Assembly: GCA_022539475.1 (NCBI GenBank)
Contig: VCMS01000046.1
Location: 205,609 to 269,608 of the forward strand
Direction of reading: 5' to 3'
Source of the DNA: Gracilaria domingensis
Taxonomy: Eukaryota; Rhodophyta; Florideophyceae; Gracilariales; Gracilariaceae
DNA length: 64,000 nucleotides
The position numbers and the translations under genes are program-made. Below the pieces are notes generated by a model. That model was given only the letters and a program-made list of their open reading frames with translations, was not told the origin of the DNA and searched no databases. This document shows, one piece after another, positions 45,079 through 55,376 of the stretch (within the stretch, counting starts at the first letter, position 1; each line of letters begins with the position of its first letter).

Positions 45079-45225
45079 CTTACTCTTCCCGACCTGATAA
45101 GACAACAACCACATAGATTGTTGGCCTTCCTGACGAGAGAAAACTTACCCTATAAGGATAGTTTTACTACATCCTAGAAATTAGAGGATGTTGTCCGCAT
45201 TAAAGAAGAAGAAGAGACGTACAAA
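45079..45225. mobile_element. 147-bp insertion in the methyltransferase gene
   Basis: The 12-bp word GAGACGTACAAA occurs at 45067-45078 and 45214-45225, so 147 bp (including one copy) is inserted. The length is a multiple of three, and removing it joins ETYK to EIDADDSFV in frame. It has no clear terminal inverted repeat and an internal TAG. Origin unknown: small transposon, introner-like sequence or templated insertion. Confidence 0.6.
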
Positions 45226-45553
45226 GAGATCGATGCGGACGATTCGTTCGTCGCCGTGCTGCAGAATCCGGCATGAAGCGCCGTGCCGCCGTGCTTGAGG
45301 TTGTGGGAGTGTGATGTGAGGAAAGTAGTAAGTTACCTTGGAAAACGCTAACGCCAACTACAAACAGGGTCCTGGTTATCTTTTCCAAGTCTTTTGAGGC
45401 TTTCGAAGCAAGAAGCAATTGAGACAGAATTTACTTGAAGATGCGCAATGCGACGTTGTCTAACCCCACTTGAAAGCCATAGGTCCACCGGTCTCCCCTC
45501 GCACGAGCACTGCCAACCTGTTATCTATGCGGCCTGTTGACGTTCATAACAGA

Positions 45554-45994
45554 TTAAATGTCACACTGGTCCTTCTCAATGGCATCCTTAAGCTGAGCCG
45601 CGGCGTTAGCCACTCCAGAGTTCGTGCAAAAAGCATCACGAAGCGACTGCGGAAGGTCATACTCGGACCTCTGGAACCAGCAGTACGTCCTCGCCCTCGG
45701 AAATTCCGGAGCCTTCACAGCTCCCGTTCCCAAGTCGTTCACGTTACGTGGCCAGCCGCGATATCCCCTGTTTCCCACTGTAGCTGTTTTCACGTACAAG
45801 TCGCCCCAGGCGCCCGAGTCAGTGGGGTGGAGGGTGATCCTACATCCACCAACGAGCTCTTTCAATCCGTAAGCGAATAAGGCCCCAGGACTCAGTGAGA
45901 GAAAGAAGCTCTTCGTGAGCTGAGTTGCGACAGAAACAGAGGCTAAGGCGCTGAGAACCAGCAATGCCATTGTGGTCATTCCCTTGGTCATCAT
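45554..45994 (-). CDS. Small secreted protein with four cysteines
   Basis: 146 residues. The N-terminus has several Met codons followed by a hydrophobic stretch, MALLVLSALASVSVATQL, a typical signal peptide. The mature part has four Cys (GGC, YCW, FCT, QCD) that could form two disulfides, and aromatic/Gly motifs such as GAWGDLYVKTATVGNRGYRG. I recognise no family. Extracellular location is inferred from the signal. The frame is clean, with a good hydrophobic-to-polar boundary at about residue 25. Confidence 0.55.
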   Translation of the reverse strand: MMTKGMTTMALLVLSALASVSVATQLTKSFFLSLSPGALFAYGLKELVGGCRITLHPTDSGAWGDLYVKTATVGNRGYRGWPRNVNDLGTGAVKAPEFPRARTYCWFQRSEYDLPQSLRDAFCTNSGVANAAAQLKDAIEKDQCDI

Positions 45995-47424
45995 CTTTAA
46001 CGAAAGAAGTTAGGTTGGGAGAGTTGTTGTCGGTACGGAGGTTGTAGTTGAGTAGCAGTTGAGTGTGGTCGAGTGAGCGTCCATCAGATAGTGAGAAGCG
46101 ATGCGGTCTCCTCAATTTATACGAAGTGTCTTAAATGGGAGTAGGAGCTTCTGAATCGCGAGTGCTTTGCTTCAACGGGCGAAGCTGCTGCATGTCTGTA
46201 CTACGGAGAAGGTCTAAACTACGAAACTGTACAGAGATGAAATGATTCCATGGAAGTCATAGAAAAGGTGTCTCTTCGAAGAGTTGCACGGAGACAGAGC
46301 AGTAGGAATGAACTCATCCAAAGCGTACCCTCGGGGTGACCTTGAAGCATAAGAAGGGGATTTCACATGCTGAAGGAGAATTCTGCAGTATCCCGTGACG
46401 AAATCTTATCCTGCCCTAAGGAAAAGTTGAAGAAGTACGATTTCCGTCACTCTCCCATGGAAAGACTCCTGACGGACAGGTGTTCACTGAACAGTTAAGA
46501 TCGTGTAGGTCGAATGGAGCACACAACGCTTTCTAGTACGAGTGAGGTGGAGGACAAAGAACAGAATTGTTGGCGTCTTTTCAGGGGTCAGTGGTACGTC
46601 CTACGGGTCTTTGTGGGAAGTCTGCAGCGTTCTGGAAGTTGCGATACGAACGTTCTGTTCTTATTACTATAAAAGGGTACAGTACAGAGGACCAGGAAGA
46701 GCGCCTGAGTTGCTCGGTGGTTTTTCCATAATTACCTTCTGTTGTGCCCTTGTTGTCCTGATCAGAAGTTTACCCGTTCAAGCATTGTAAACATGCCAAC
46801 TGTATTCAGGGGTATTCGGTAGCTTGATGTTTGCGCTTTGTTTAATTCGGAGACTGGAGGCTGTCCTGGAACGATATTCTATGTACCCCTGTACTACGAC
46901 TGATCGTAACGCCTGCTAAACCGATCGTTCTCCACTCTGGTTTAACAAATCGTTGCAGTCTTGCCAGGGTCTGGTAAGACTGCCTGCCACAATTGTTTGG
47001 ATTTCGATGCAAGGGTCAAGTCCTATTTCAGTGAAATGGATGAGTGGCTGACGCAGAGTGACGGTGTCCGGACGCTAACATGAGTCACGAACTAGGGAAA
47101 AAACGGCTCACGTCGGTGGCCTTCGTGTAATGAATGGGAGAAGAAGGCGGAGCAGGGATTCAAACCAGTCTCGAGCTCTTCCAAAAGCGCACAAAGGCGG
47201 TGAACGATTGATCTCTGATCGCTCTCGGTGCGACGAATCCATGCCGCACTGTCGTAGGTGTTATCCTGACTCAATGACCGTATCTGTTGCTGACTGCGCC
47301 ACACTGCGGCACAGGTTAGGAGGTGTTGAAGCATTGATAGCCTCTAGTCTGCATTTGCCAAATCGTAACCACAAAGCACAAGCTAATTCCATTTATAGTT
47401 CTGTAGCATCAAATTGTTTCTGAT
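45995..47424. other. No supportable gene
   Basis: Short frames only. The word GGATTCAAACC at about 47155 resembles a complemented B box, but no tRNA folds around it. Confidence 0.4.
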
Positions 47425-47880
47425 CGCAAAGCTCTTAAGAGCTTTTCGCAAAGCTCTTCAGAGCTTTGCTCTTATCGGGGTGGAACATCTGCAATCAGAT
47501 CAATTTCTAGAGCTGATTTGCCCAAAATCGCGCAAGACAGTGGAATTTGCCAATGTTTTGGAGATACTGCCAAAATGTTGGCACATTAAAAGAAATTAGC
47601 GCTTATATATAGAATGCTTACACTAGTTTCAAAAATGATGCTGCTGGCCAATTAATTTTTTTAGAAAAATGCGCCGTGTCACACGGCGCATTTCGGTTTG
47701 TTTTTGGAAAAACCCCCTACATTAGATCACTACGCTACCAACAAATTAAAATTCGAAGAGAACAAAATCCATGTATGCACAATTTTGGGAGTATACCTGA
47801 GGTATTATATATAAATAGTGGCTATCAGAAGAGCTTTGCGACCTTTTTTGTGAAGATTTCTTCTCAAAGTGCTGATTAGA
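47425..47880. repeat. Diverged AT-rich dispersed repeat with hairpin, second copy
   Basis: Shares ordered words with 9708-10110. The hairpin at 47670-47690 is perfect here: TGCGCCGTGT, a single C, ACACGGCGCA. Several AGAGCTTT/AAAGCTCT inverted words precede it (47425-47475). Confidence 0.4.
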
Positions 47881-50332
47881 AGGGGTGTGTGCTGTGGAGT
47901 CATGAAGCTTTAGATATGCGTTGTTCTAAGCAGAGGAACGTATCGAATGCGAGCATCAATGCAGAACTTGTAGAGCAATAAGGGACAGAAACAGGTGCTC
48001 CAACCTCAGCTTGTATGAATACACGGACTCGAGATCGTGCTTTGACACAGCAGCAAAGACTTCGAGACATTGCATTGTGTTTATGTATGAATTTGTACAT
48101 CGATGTGTTGTTCCCGCTATCAGACCCCCCCGTCAACTTGTCAAACATGCAAATGGCATCGTTGGTGAGGAGGGTACCATGACCTTGCACGGGGAGGCAT
48201 CGAAGACAGCTGAGTTACGTACTGCGACGCTCATGCCTGTGCTCTGCATCAGATCTAAAGTCAATCGATTTGTCCATTTCTTCGGCAACTGCAGCTTTCC
48301 CAGCGGCCTGCAGAATGGATAATACGATTCGGGAGATCGCTGTAGAGGGGAGGAATGGTGAGTACTACGACGTTGAATGTGCTCAGCACTTGTGGCCACC
48401 ACATCTTTATTTGCTCAGATCAAACGCAACAGTCCTGGTTAGGGTCACCATCGTGTCCACGGCCCCAGGTTTACGAAGTCACGCCTGAAAAGGCCTCTCA
48501 TGCGTTCTTCTCTTGTGTAACAAACAAGAAACAGCTTGGCGTGAGGGAGGTGGTACCACAATGTGGTACCACCGTTGCTGCGTGCGTTGTGTTGTGGGAC
48601 TTACAGATTTGAAACAGCTGTCGTACTGTAATGAGCCTTTTAGGAATACAATTTACATATATGTGTACACGTAGTGGATTTATGTGAGCGAATCAAACAT
48701 TCGACGCTCGGGATTCTGATGCGAGATGAGATCAATGATCTTGTCAAATTTGATGGCTACGTGTACAAAGCCGTCTTGTACCTTCACGATCTGCTCTGGT
48801 TCGAGAATGCGACGTCATCGCGACGCCGGTTTTCGGAGTGCCTTTCCGGTCTCGCCTTGTCAATCTGCTGAGTCTATTTCCATTAACCATGACCAAAACG
48901 CCTGGCTTTTCTTTGCACGAGAACCAAACTGACGATTGATCGGATTCGCAAAATTCGCTCGTTCATGCATCACTTCGTTACCACGAGAGCGCGGGAAATG
49001 GCAAAAGTTGAAGACTACTGCCAAAAAATTTTTTGCGCCAATCAGTGATTGTAAAATATATCAAAAGTTTTGAAATAGGTTGCACTTTGCAGCATTGCAA
49101 CATTACAATACATTGGTGTTTGCGAACGAGATGTACATGTACATCTCCGAAGATGTCGAAACGTCTCGAAATGTCGATGGTAGCGTTCTTCTCCTTTTAA
49201 AAAATTGAAAACGTCTTTAGCATTGTTTGTGAAAGCTTTTAGCTCCTTAACGAAGCATACTTCACATGGACGCATCTTTTCTGAGTAGAATAGCCTAGCC
49301 TAAATTTAAGTTAAGTATTCTATCAATAAAAGTATTTCACACTCAACAAAAATATAAGCGATGAAACCGGTATATGCCGCGTTTTCAGGTGCAGAACTTC
49401 CCGTTTTACCACATTGATACTATAACTATGCATAGATTTTCTACTTGCTCTACGACAGTACTGTCTTTGTACTCCACTTTAAACACTGGGATGAACTTGC
49501 TAGTAAATTTTACGGCGTTCAAATATAAGAATATTCCGGAGAGAAGAACTCTTCCGGCAAATCGAAAGGGTTTGCCTTCAGCGGGAATAATAAAGCGGTC
49601 TAATCTTTTCTAGAATAAGGCCACTGTGAACAGTCAGCGTCTCTGAAGTTACTGTATATGCTGCTAAATTATTTCAATATTATTTGACAAGAGCGCTTGA
49701 CAGTCAAATCTAGTTCTTATGCCATTTCCCGCTCTTCCCAGCGACAGCACGCTCAACAGACTAGAATCAATCTCACCAACTATCTTGACGTTCTCTTCAA
49801 ACCACAACGCTCAAACCTAGTAACTGTCACAACTGTCGCCGTACGAAGCCACCTGAACATGCGAGGCATGCTACATCACTCCGATCTCTCTGCGAATAAT
49901 CCTCTGCGGAGATGATTACTGATGGCTATATATATTTCCTGTTTGCTTCTATACCGTTCGAAAGTCAAGACAACGAGATGCTGTTGGAAAGCATTTGAGC
50001 GCACGACATGGGCACATTAGGCCAATGCAATTACGGTATGGAAGCCTTATCGGATGTCGACAATCTCCCAACAGTTTTCTCAACACCTGCAAGCAATATA
50101 TCCAATATCGAAGGTAAGCGTTCAGAAATATGCTTCCTTGACTCACTGCTGTTGCATTTCAGGAGAAACCGTTTTTCATCGTCTGCTTTCCTCTCGATAA
50201 ACAGTGCATGGCAAATCAATGAGAAAAAACCTTCCTGGAGCTTGCGGGAACCGCCGTTTGTTGACATAAACTAACAAGTAATTACAGACGTCAGCATGTA
50301 AGACATGTAGTGTTATTCGCCAAGAAGATCTT
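47881..50332. other. No supportable gene
   Basis: Open frames up to 103 codons on both strands without domains or signal peptides. AT-rich after 48850. Confidence 0.4.
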
Positions 50333-50580
50333 GGAAATGTTCGCGAATATTCGCGAACAATGCGAATATTCGCGAATGTTCGAAAAGGCAGAAATATAAG
50401 AACGAACAAAATAGAGCTCCCGAATTTTACTAGAAACCGTGCAGTATAACCTACAATTTTTGTTCTATGTAAAAGCCAGCTATAGATCTATTGAGATGTA
50501 GTGAAGAGTAAAAAAGTAGTTTACAAGAAACGTAATGTTCGCGTGCCGAACATGGCGAATATTCGCGAACATGAGCGTTT
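50333..50580. repeat. Cluster of GTTCGCGAATATTCGCGAAC-type palindromes
   Basis: GTTCGCGAATATTCGCGAAC at about 50338-50357, a second partial copy directly after it, and further copies near 50550-50575, inside AT-rich DNA; shorter GTTCG words continue to about 50760. The arrangement resembles subterminal repeats of a DNA transposon, but no ends were fixed. Confidence 0.5.
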
Positions 50581-51965
50581 TTTAAGAATTTGAAGCGGCG
50601 AATACTTCTTCCGTTGAAGTCAAAAACCGTATCTGAGTTTTAGGCGTGGACAGTGCTGGTCATGCTTTCAAACTATATGCTTTATGTCTATGAAGACAAA
50701 TTACTTTGTCTAATAAGGCTTGTTCCATCTCAAAATGTTCGCAAACAAAAAAATGTTCGTTGGAAGAAAACAGTAATTTGAACATACCGTCAAGTTCCAG
50801 GCTTCTTTAGCAAAAAGTTTGGGTGAATACCAGAGTGTGACAGGAACAACCTGTCAACTTACAAAGGTTCACATTTTTAATAAAAATTAAGACCAATCCT
50901 TTGGACGAACATTGTTGTACTTTCTGAAACAACTGCAAGATTTTGCTCTTTCAATATCAACTTCCGGTGTTTCCCGCAAGCTCCTGAGCACCTCTTTTCT
51001 TCGATGAGATGCGGGCAAAAGCTTTTTGCCGTGAGGTGCGTCGCAAAATAATTAGAAGCATCCGAAGCCAAAGACAGTTTCATTACCAAGTTTTGCTGCG
51101 GACATGCATTATGGCATGTGACACAATTTACTTACATTTCAATCGCAAATTCCTCTATAGAATATTGCATCAGTACAAGATTAGTATCGTTTCCTATCCA
51201 TATCCAAGCAAAAATAAACTGTTGCTAAGCTTTTACCGTCTTAAACGGTGATAGACTGGAATTCTTGGTTCCGATATTGCGTTGTGTGAGTTTTGTCTTT
51301 GTTTTCTATTTTGCAGAGCAGCCTACAAATCTATGTATGATGGAGGCAGCTCCATGATGTGCAACAATGGCAAAGGACTTTCGCTCGAACCTCGTGAAAC
51401 CAGAGTGAAGTTTTTTTCCTCAACGAATAACATGGGTTGAATCCTCATCACAAGGAGCGCAAAGTTTTTCGCCATGAGTTGACAATATTTTTGAGAGTGG
51501 CTTTGCAAATAAAATGAAGCAAATATTTACAACTCGAATACGTGGAACAAACAGTACGTTTATATGAAAAAATACTCTATTCTAGTCATCTTTTGGAGAA
51601 CGCTAAAATTTATTTGTCACGTACACGTGGATCACAAGGCAAAACTTACTGTCGATGTACGTCAGGCCCGTTCCAAACAATATTTAGTGAAGTATGAAAA
51701 ACAAAATATGCCTCGTTCTACGATTTGATTCGCCATATTTTATGCCATGCCTTGTCTCGTGATGGCATTTGCGGCGGAGGTCTCTGCAAGTCCCTCACGA
51801 GACGATATCACACTTCGCGGCAAACCTCGCGGTGCATCCACCAGCACGGTGCACTTCGCTCGCCGCGATCGCCATACGACCTCTACAAGACAACGATTGC
51901 GTATCGTTGCACATGTTGCTCAGTAGTCTTGAGAAACATGGTGCAGACGCTCACGATTCCCATGA
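50581..51965. other. No supportable gene
   Basis: AT-rich, short frames only. It contains the 5' flank of the Myb-like gene, where frames at 51725-52083 overlap its start in other registers. Confidence 0.4.
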
Positions 51966-53201
51966 ATGTCGTCAAAATTTTCATCTGATGCCCTCCCAAG
52001 CACACCCATCCAAAGCCGGTTGGGAATTGGCCAAATCGTCTCACAAATCCCCGACACGAAACAGACGCTGCCAAGCATCTTGAGCTCAGAACAGGTTTCC
52101 ATTCGTGAGGCCACTGACGTCACCAACGAACCTATCTCGTCTACTGAAAACCCCGAACAGCACGCAAACACAACCGTACAAGAGATATTACCTCAAAATG
52201 CGCCAAAAACCATATTGCCTCGACGCAATCCTCTGCCGAGTGCATGCTCGCCAGCATCGCTATCTTCGGCTTTCAGAAGACTAGGCATGTCCGGGCATGG
52301 CACAAAGAGCGTGTTGCTCTCTCGACGTGCGCAGAAAAATGTAACATCTTTCTCAAAGATTGTTGAGCTTAAGCAACTATTTGAGGAGCTGGGCCCGGAT
52401 TTATCAGAGACTAATGGTCGCAGCCGGGCCGCGAACTGGACAAAGGAAGAGAGCGCTCGACTGTGTCACGTAATCGCAGACTCATGGATCTCAACAGTTT
52501 TAGCCAAAATGTACCAACGACTAACAAGAGCAAAACTGGATGGACTGCATCACGACTCATTTGCGGAGGAATTTTGCTACCTGTTTAACGACACAGAATT
52601 CCAACCTGAACCACCAGAACCACATGAAGGGGTCACAATGGATGTTCTTCTTAGCATAGATCCGTCTTTCCGAAGGCATATTTGCGACGGTCAAACATTA
52701 AAACAGAAATGGACAAAGCTACGATCAGCATACAGTGTAGCTTGCAAGATGTTCCGGGCATCTGGACAAGGGGATTCCAACGCATTCCTTTCCTTTACAA
52801 AAGGCGATGATATACTATGCTATATGCACTGCGTTTTCTTCGAGCATCCTAGTTTGGATGCAGTGCTACGAATGATGCCTCCGGCATCACAAATCGAGGC
52901 TAGTGTTGGTGGCGATTCCCATGCGACTGAAAGTGAAAAAGCTCCAACTCATTCTGGGAGAAAGCGCCACCGGGATGAGACCACTCACGCTCTCGCTGCA
53001 GCGATAACATCCCTTGCCAGTTCGAGAGAGGGCGATCGCCCAATTGTTATTCAGGATAGTGCGTCAAATGCGACAGCTGTAGACAGTCAAATACTTGAGC
53101 TAGATAAATCGTTGAAGATTGCCAATACAGTTTCTGTTGTGCAAAACCCAGCGATGGGGAAAAACACGCAAAGGCGGTTCAGACCGTCTCTCAGGAGGTG
53201 A
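51966..53201 (+). CDS. Myb/SANT-like DNA-binding protein, C-terminus cut by an LTR
   Basis: 411 codons. Residues 1-150 are Ser/Pro/Thr-rich and disordered. Residues about 157-295 form a Myb/SANT-like trihelix type domain: NWTKEESARLCHVIADSW at the start and LKQKWTKLRSAYSVACKMFR then ASGQGD, the pattern seen in plant and algal regulatory proteins and in the Myb-like partner of PIF/Harbinger transposons. A basic stretch (SGRKRHRDE) and a leucine-spaced helix (ILELDKSLKIAN) follow. The stop codon TGA at 53199-53201 coincides with the probable first bases of element E's LTR, so the original C-terminus was probably longer. DNA binding is inferred. Confidence 0.65.
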   Translation: MSSKFSSDALPSTPIQSRLGIGQIVSQIPDTKQTLPSILSSEQVSIREATDVTNEPISSTENPEQHANTTVQEILPQNAPKTILPRRNPLPSACSPASLSSAFRRLGMSGHGTKSVLLSRRAQKNVTSFSKIVELKQLFEELGPDLSETNGRSRAANWTKEESARLCHVIADSWISTVLAKMYQRLTRAKLDGLHHDSFAEEFCYLFNDTEFQPEPPEPHEGVTMDVLLSIDPSFRRHICDGQTLKQKWTKLRSAYSVACKMFRASGQGDSNAFLSFTKGDDILCYMHCVFFEHPSLDAVLRMMPPASQIEASVGGDSHATESEKAPTHSGRKRHRDETTHALAAAITSLASSREGDRPIVIQDSASNATAVDSQILELDKSLKIANTVSVVQNPAMGKNTQRRFRPSLRR

Positions 53202-53951
53202 GTACAGCAGTAGAGCGCTCCCATAAATACGACACGGCAATGCCGGCTGTAAGACCGGGGTTGACCCTTCCCAAGTAATGGAGGGAGCTATGCGGCAAAG
53301 AAGACGCGTCCAGCGGTAGAGAACACACGATACGAGTCGGTAGTAGCGTCACGTGCATAGTGCGCGGTACCCACGAGTGTGGCGATGACACGCGAGAGCG
53401 GTGATAGCCCACGCGAGTCTGTCGAGCCACGAACGGTGTGCACCCGTACACCAAGTAGTCCTACTTGTATAACAGGGACAGAAATGAAGAAAACACACAG
53501 ATCATTATCACGCAAAAGCAGTAGTGGTGTTAATGGTGTCGCGAGGCGTATGATGAACCCTGCACAAGGTGTCGACTCTCTGGGAGGGGGATATCGGTCA
53601 CCAAGGGTGAAACATCAGAGCCGAACCCTCGGTTGTCTTGTTTACTTCCCCAGCACGGGGTGCAGCTCAACCTACTAAGTACTGCAGTAGGTTGACCCAC
53701 TGTCAGTGTGGTACAGCAGATATGCTACAAATATCCACTTCAAATACCCCAATGAATAGGTGCAAACCTCCCGCACGTGTGTGACTCACCGGCTAGGTCG
53801 TGCACCTCATAACACTAATTCTAATATTACGTATACCCAAGAATGGGCTGATCTTACCAGTTATTCATACTGTGTACCACCACCTCCCGGTGTCGCCGTG
53901 CATATTATGAATCGAATCAGCGAAGGAGTCCCGAATTCGCGGTGCAGTACA
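53199..53951 (-). repeat. Element E 3' LTR
   Basis: TGAGTACAGC to GTGCAGTACA, about 753 bp, right end fixed by the polypurine tract, left end by TG and by the break of the Myb-like gene. Confidence 0.6.
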
Positions 53952-53964
53952 TTTCCCCCTTCTT
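53952..53964 (-). promoter_or_regulatory. Element E polypurine tract
   Basis: TTTCCCCCTTCTT on the plus strand, at the same position as in A and B. Confidence 0.75.
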
Positions 53965-54030
53965 AGTGTGGGAGACGACCCCACGAGCGGTTTCGCTTTC
54001 CTCCTCTAGAGTGCATTTAAGCACGTTGGC

Positions 54031-54942
54031 ATGACGGTCTCCAATTTGGCCTCCCCGGTCTTTTCTAACAGCGACACCGGTCAACCCTCCTCCACGCGGA
54101 CTGCGGTAGTGTCTTCTCCGATACCTCGCCGCGCTCTCCCTTCTCTCTCGCTTCCAGCGCTTTCGTTTCTCCCTCGCGCGCTTCCTGCAATGCCGAACCC
54201 GAATCAGGGTAGCAACCAACCGCCTGGCGGGTCTCAAAACCAATACGTTGGTGGTTTTGCTGGGCCGCCACACCCTTCCTCCTCTAAAGTGCCTATCTCA
54301 CAGCCGTCTTCCGCTGGCGTTCCGTTTCCGCAACCGGTCAATCCGGGATTTCACACGGCGTTTCTTCCCCAGACGGGTGGTTACATCTATTACGACCCCT
54401 GGACACGGGTGCCGATTACCAACGCTGAGGTGGAGCTCCTTCGGAACGCCGAGCGAGTCATCCCTCCGGGGCACCTTACGGGCTTCATCATAACTGATGA
54501 GTTCTTCCACCCTGTTGGGGACCAGAACATCATGGTTGACGACGCTCCCGATGACGGTGACGAGTACGGCGACGACGACTTCGCGGCAGCTCCGGTGAAG
54601 GGGGCAGTACCTGCTTCAGCAGTGCCAGGTCCCCAAGCGGGTGCTAACGCGGCCTTGTCGAGCCCGGTGAATGTTCCTTCTGCCTCTCAAGCGGTTCCTG
54701 TACCCACACCAGTGGTTGTCTCGACTCCAGAGGAGAGTGCTGCCCATTCTGCGATGGCGGCGTCGGCTGCCCCGAACGAAGCCGCGAACGCGGGTATCTC
54801 TGACGAAGTACGGGCTGCCGTGACTGCTCAGTTCCTCAGCGAGGCTGGTGCTTCCGACGCGCCGTCGGGTGACGTTTCGCAAATGCGCGATGCGCTCCTT
54901 GCGCAGCTCGCGAACGCGAACAATCAGCGTGGTTCCGAGTAA
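54031..54942 (+). CDS. Antisense ORF of element E, intact 303 codons
   Basis: Starts 80 bp inside the 3' LTR, opposite to pol. The first 110 residues are Ser/Pro/Gln-rich; then GGYIYYDPWTRVPITNAEVE, RVIPPGHLTGFIITDEFF and an acidic DDAPDDGDEYGDDD segment, aligned with the C-terminal block of A and B (F-Y-F/D-x-W ... P-x-H-P-x-G-F ... GDDP). The rest is Ala/Pro/Val-rich with a helical tail (SQMRDALLAQLANANN), as in B's tail. The middle blocks of A and B (DSY, SWDW, PPC..YIGS) are absent, so it is a shortened form. Uninterrupted although its own pol is truncated. Function unknown. Confidence 0.7.
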   Translation: MTVSNLASPVFSNSDTGQPSSTRTAVVSSPIPRRALPSLSLPALSFLPRALPAMPNPNQGSNQPPGGSQNQYVGGFAGPPHPSSSKVPISQPSSAGVPFPQPVNPGFHTAFLPQTGGYIYYDPWTRVPITNAEVELLRNAERVIPPGHLTGFIITDEFFHPVGDQNIMVDDAPDDGDEYGDDDFAAAPVKGAVPASAVPGPQAGANAALSSPVNVPSASQAVPVPTPVVVSTPEESAAHSAMAASAAPNEAANAGISDEVRAAVTAQFLSEAGASDAPSGDVSQMRDALLAQLANANNQRGSE

Positions 54943-55039
54943 CTCGTGCAACTTCTCCTCCATGGAGTCTCTCCTGGGTAATACCCATTAGCTAGGCAGT
55001 TGCGGGCTCGAGTAGCGAGCCGCAACATAGTTACGATAA

Positions 55040-55210
55040 CCAGTAAAACTGTGACTTCTCTTGACTTCAAGGCTTCTTTCCTTTCTCAAGGTACATACTT
55101 CATAACTTCTCCCTTTCGGGGTAATCTTCCTCTTACGAGTTTCCATTTCCTCTTCATAGAGTCTTCTTCCTCTTTCGAGTGTATCTATCGTCTCCTCTTC
55201 CTGAGGGCAT
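55040..55210 (+). repeat. CT-rich tract with near-periodic TCTTCC..GAGT words in E
   Basis: Roughly every 18-25 bases a pyrimidine run is followed by a short GGGGTA, GAGTTT, GAGTCT or GAGTGT word. It lies between the antisense gene stop and the pol stop, as in A and B. Confidence 0.5.
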
Positions 55211-55376
55211 AACTGTTCGAACTTCAACTGTCCTCTCCATGGAGTGTCTCCTCACCACGCGAGTAGCGGTACAGTACTTCTCTGGAGGTTGTCGCAGTGT
55301 TCCTCGATTGAGTGTCGTCGTTCGTACGACCGTTTGTGCGCGGTACGCGAAAAATCTCCCTCTCCAACGACGTGTG

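Larger units (their letters stand above)
43715..45276 (+). pseudogene. Class I SAM-dependent methyltransferase, twice interrupted
   Basis: The start ATG GAG TTC is followed by TAG, then the same frame reads KENVDWYESMVKGYD up to a hAT-like element (43778-44605). After it the frame resumes GYDPSAMLSRFNAHV, motif I LVLELGVGHGLDHD, VVGVDIS-type acidic loop (MVGVDISDEFLRR), DAQFDAVFSNKVLRHLSEDD and RPGGVLFHILWLG, as in class I methyltransferases. At 45079 a 147-bp insertion flanked by GAGACGTACAAA brings a stop at 45175; beyond it the frame ends YKEIDADDSFVAVLQNPA. Without both insertions the protein is about 200 residues, near the family norm. Substrate unknown. Strong GC at third positions contrasts with the AT-rich inserts. 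Confidence 0.8.

Noticed and set aside
44566-45114. 182-codon minus-strand frame
   Set aside because: Shadow of the GC-rich methyltransferase on the other strand.
47130-47330. Possible tRNA gene on the minus strand (B-box-like GGTTTGAATCC)
   Set aside because: No A box at the right distance and the T-stem does not pair.
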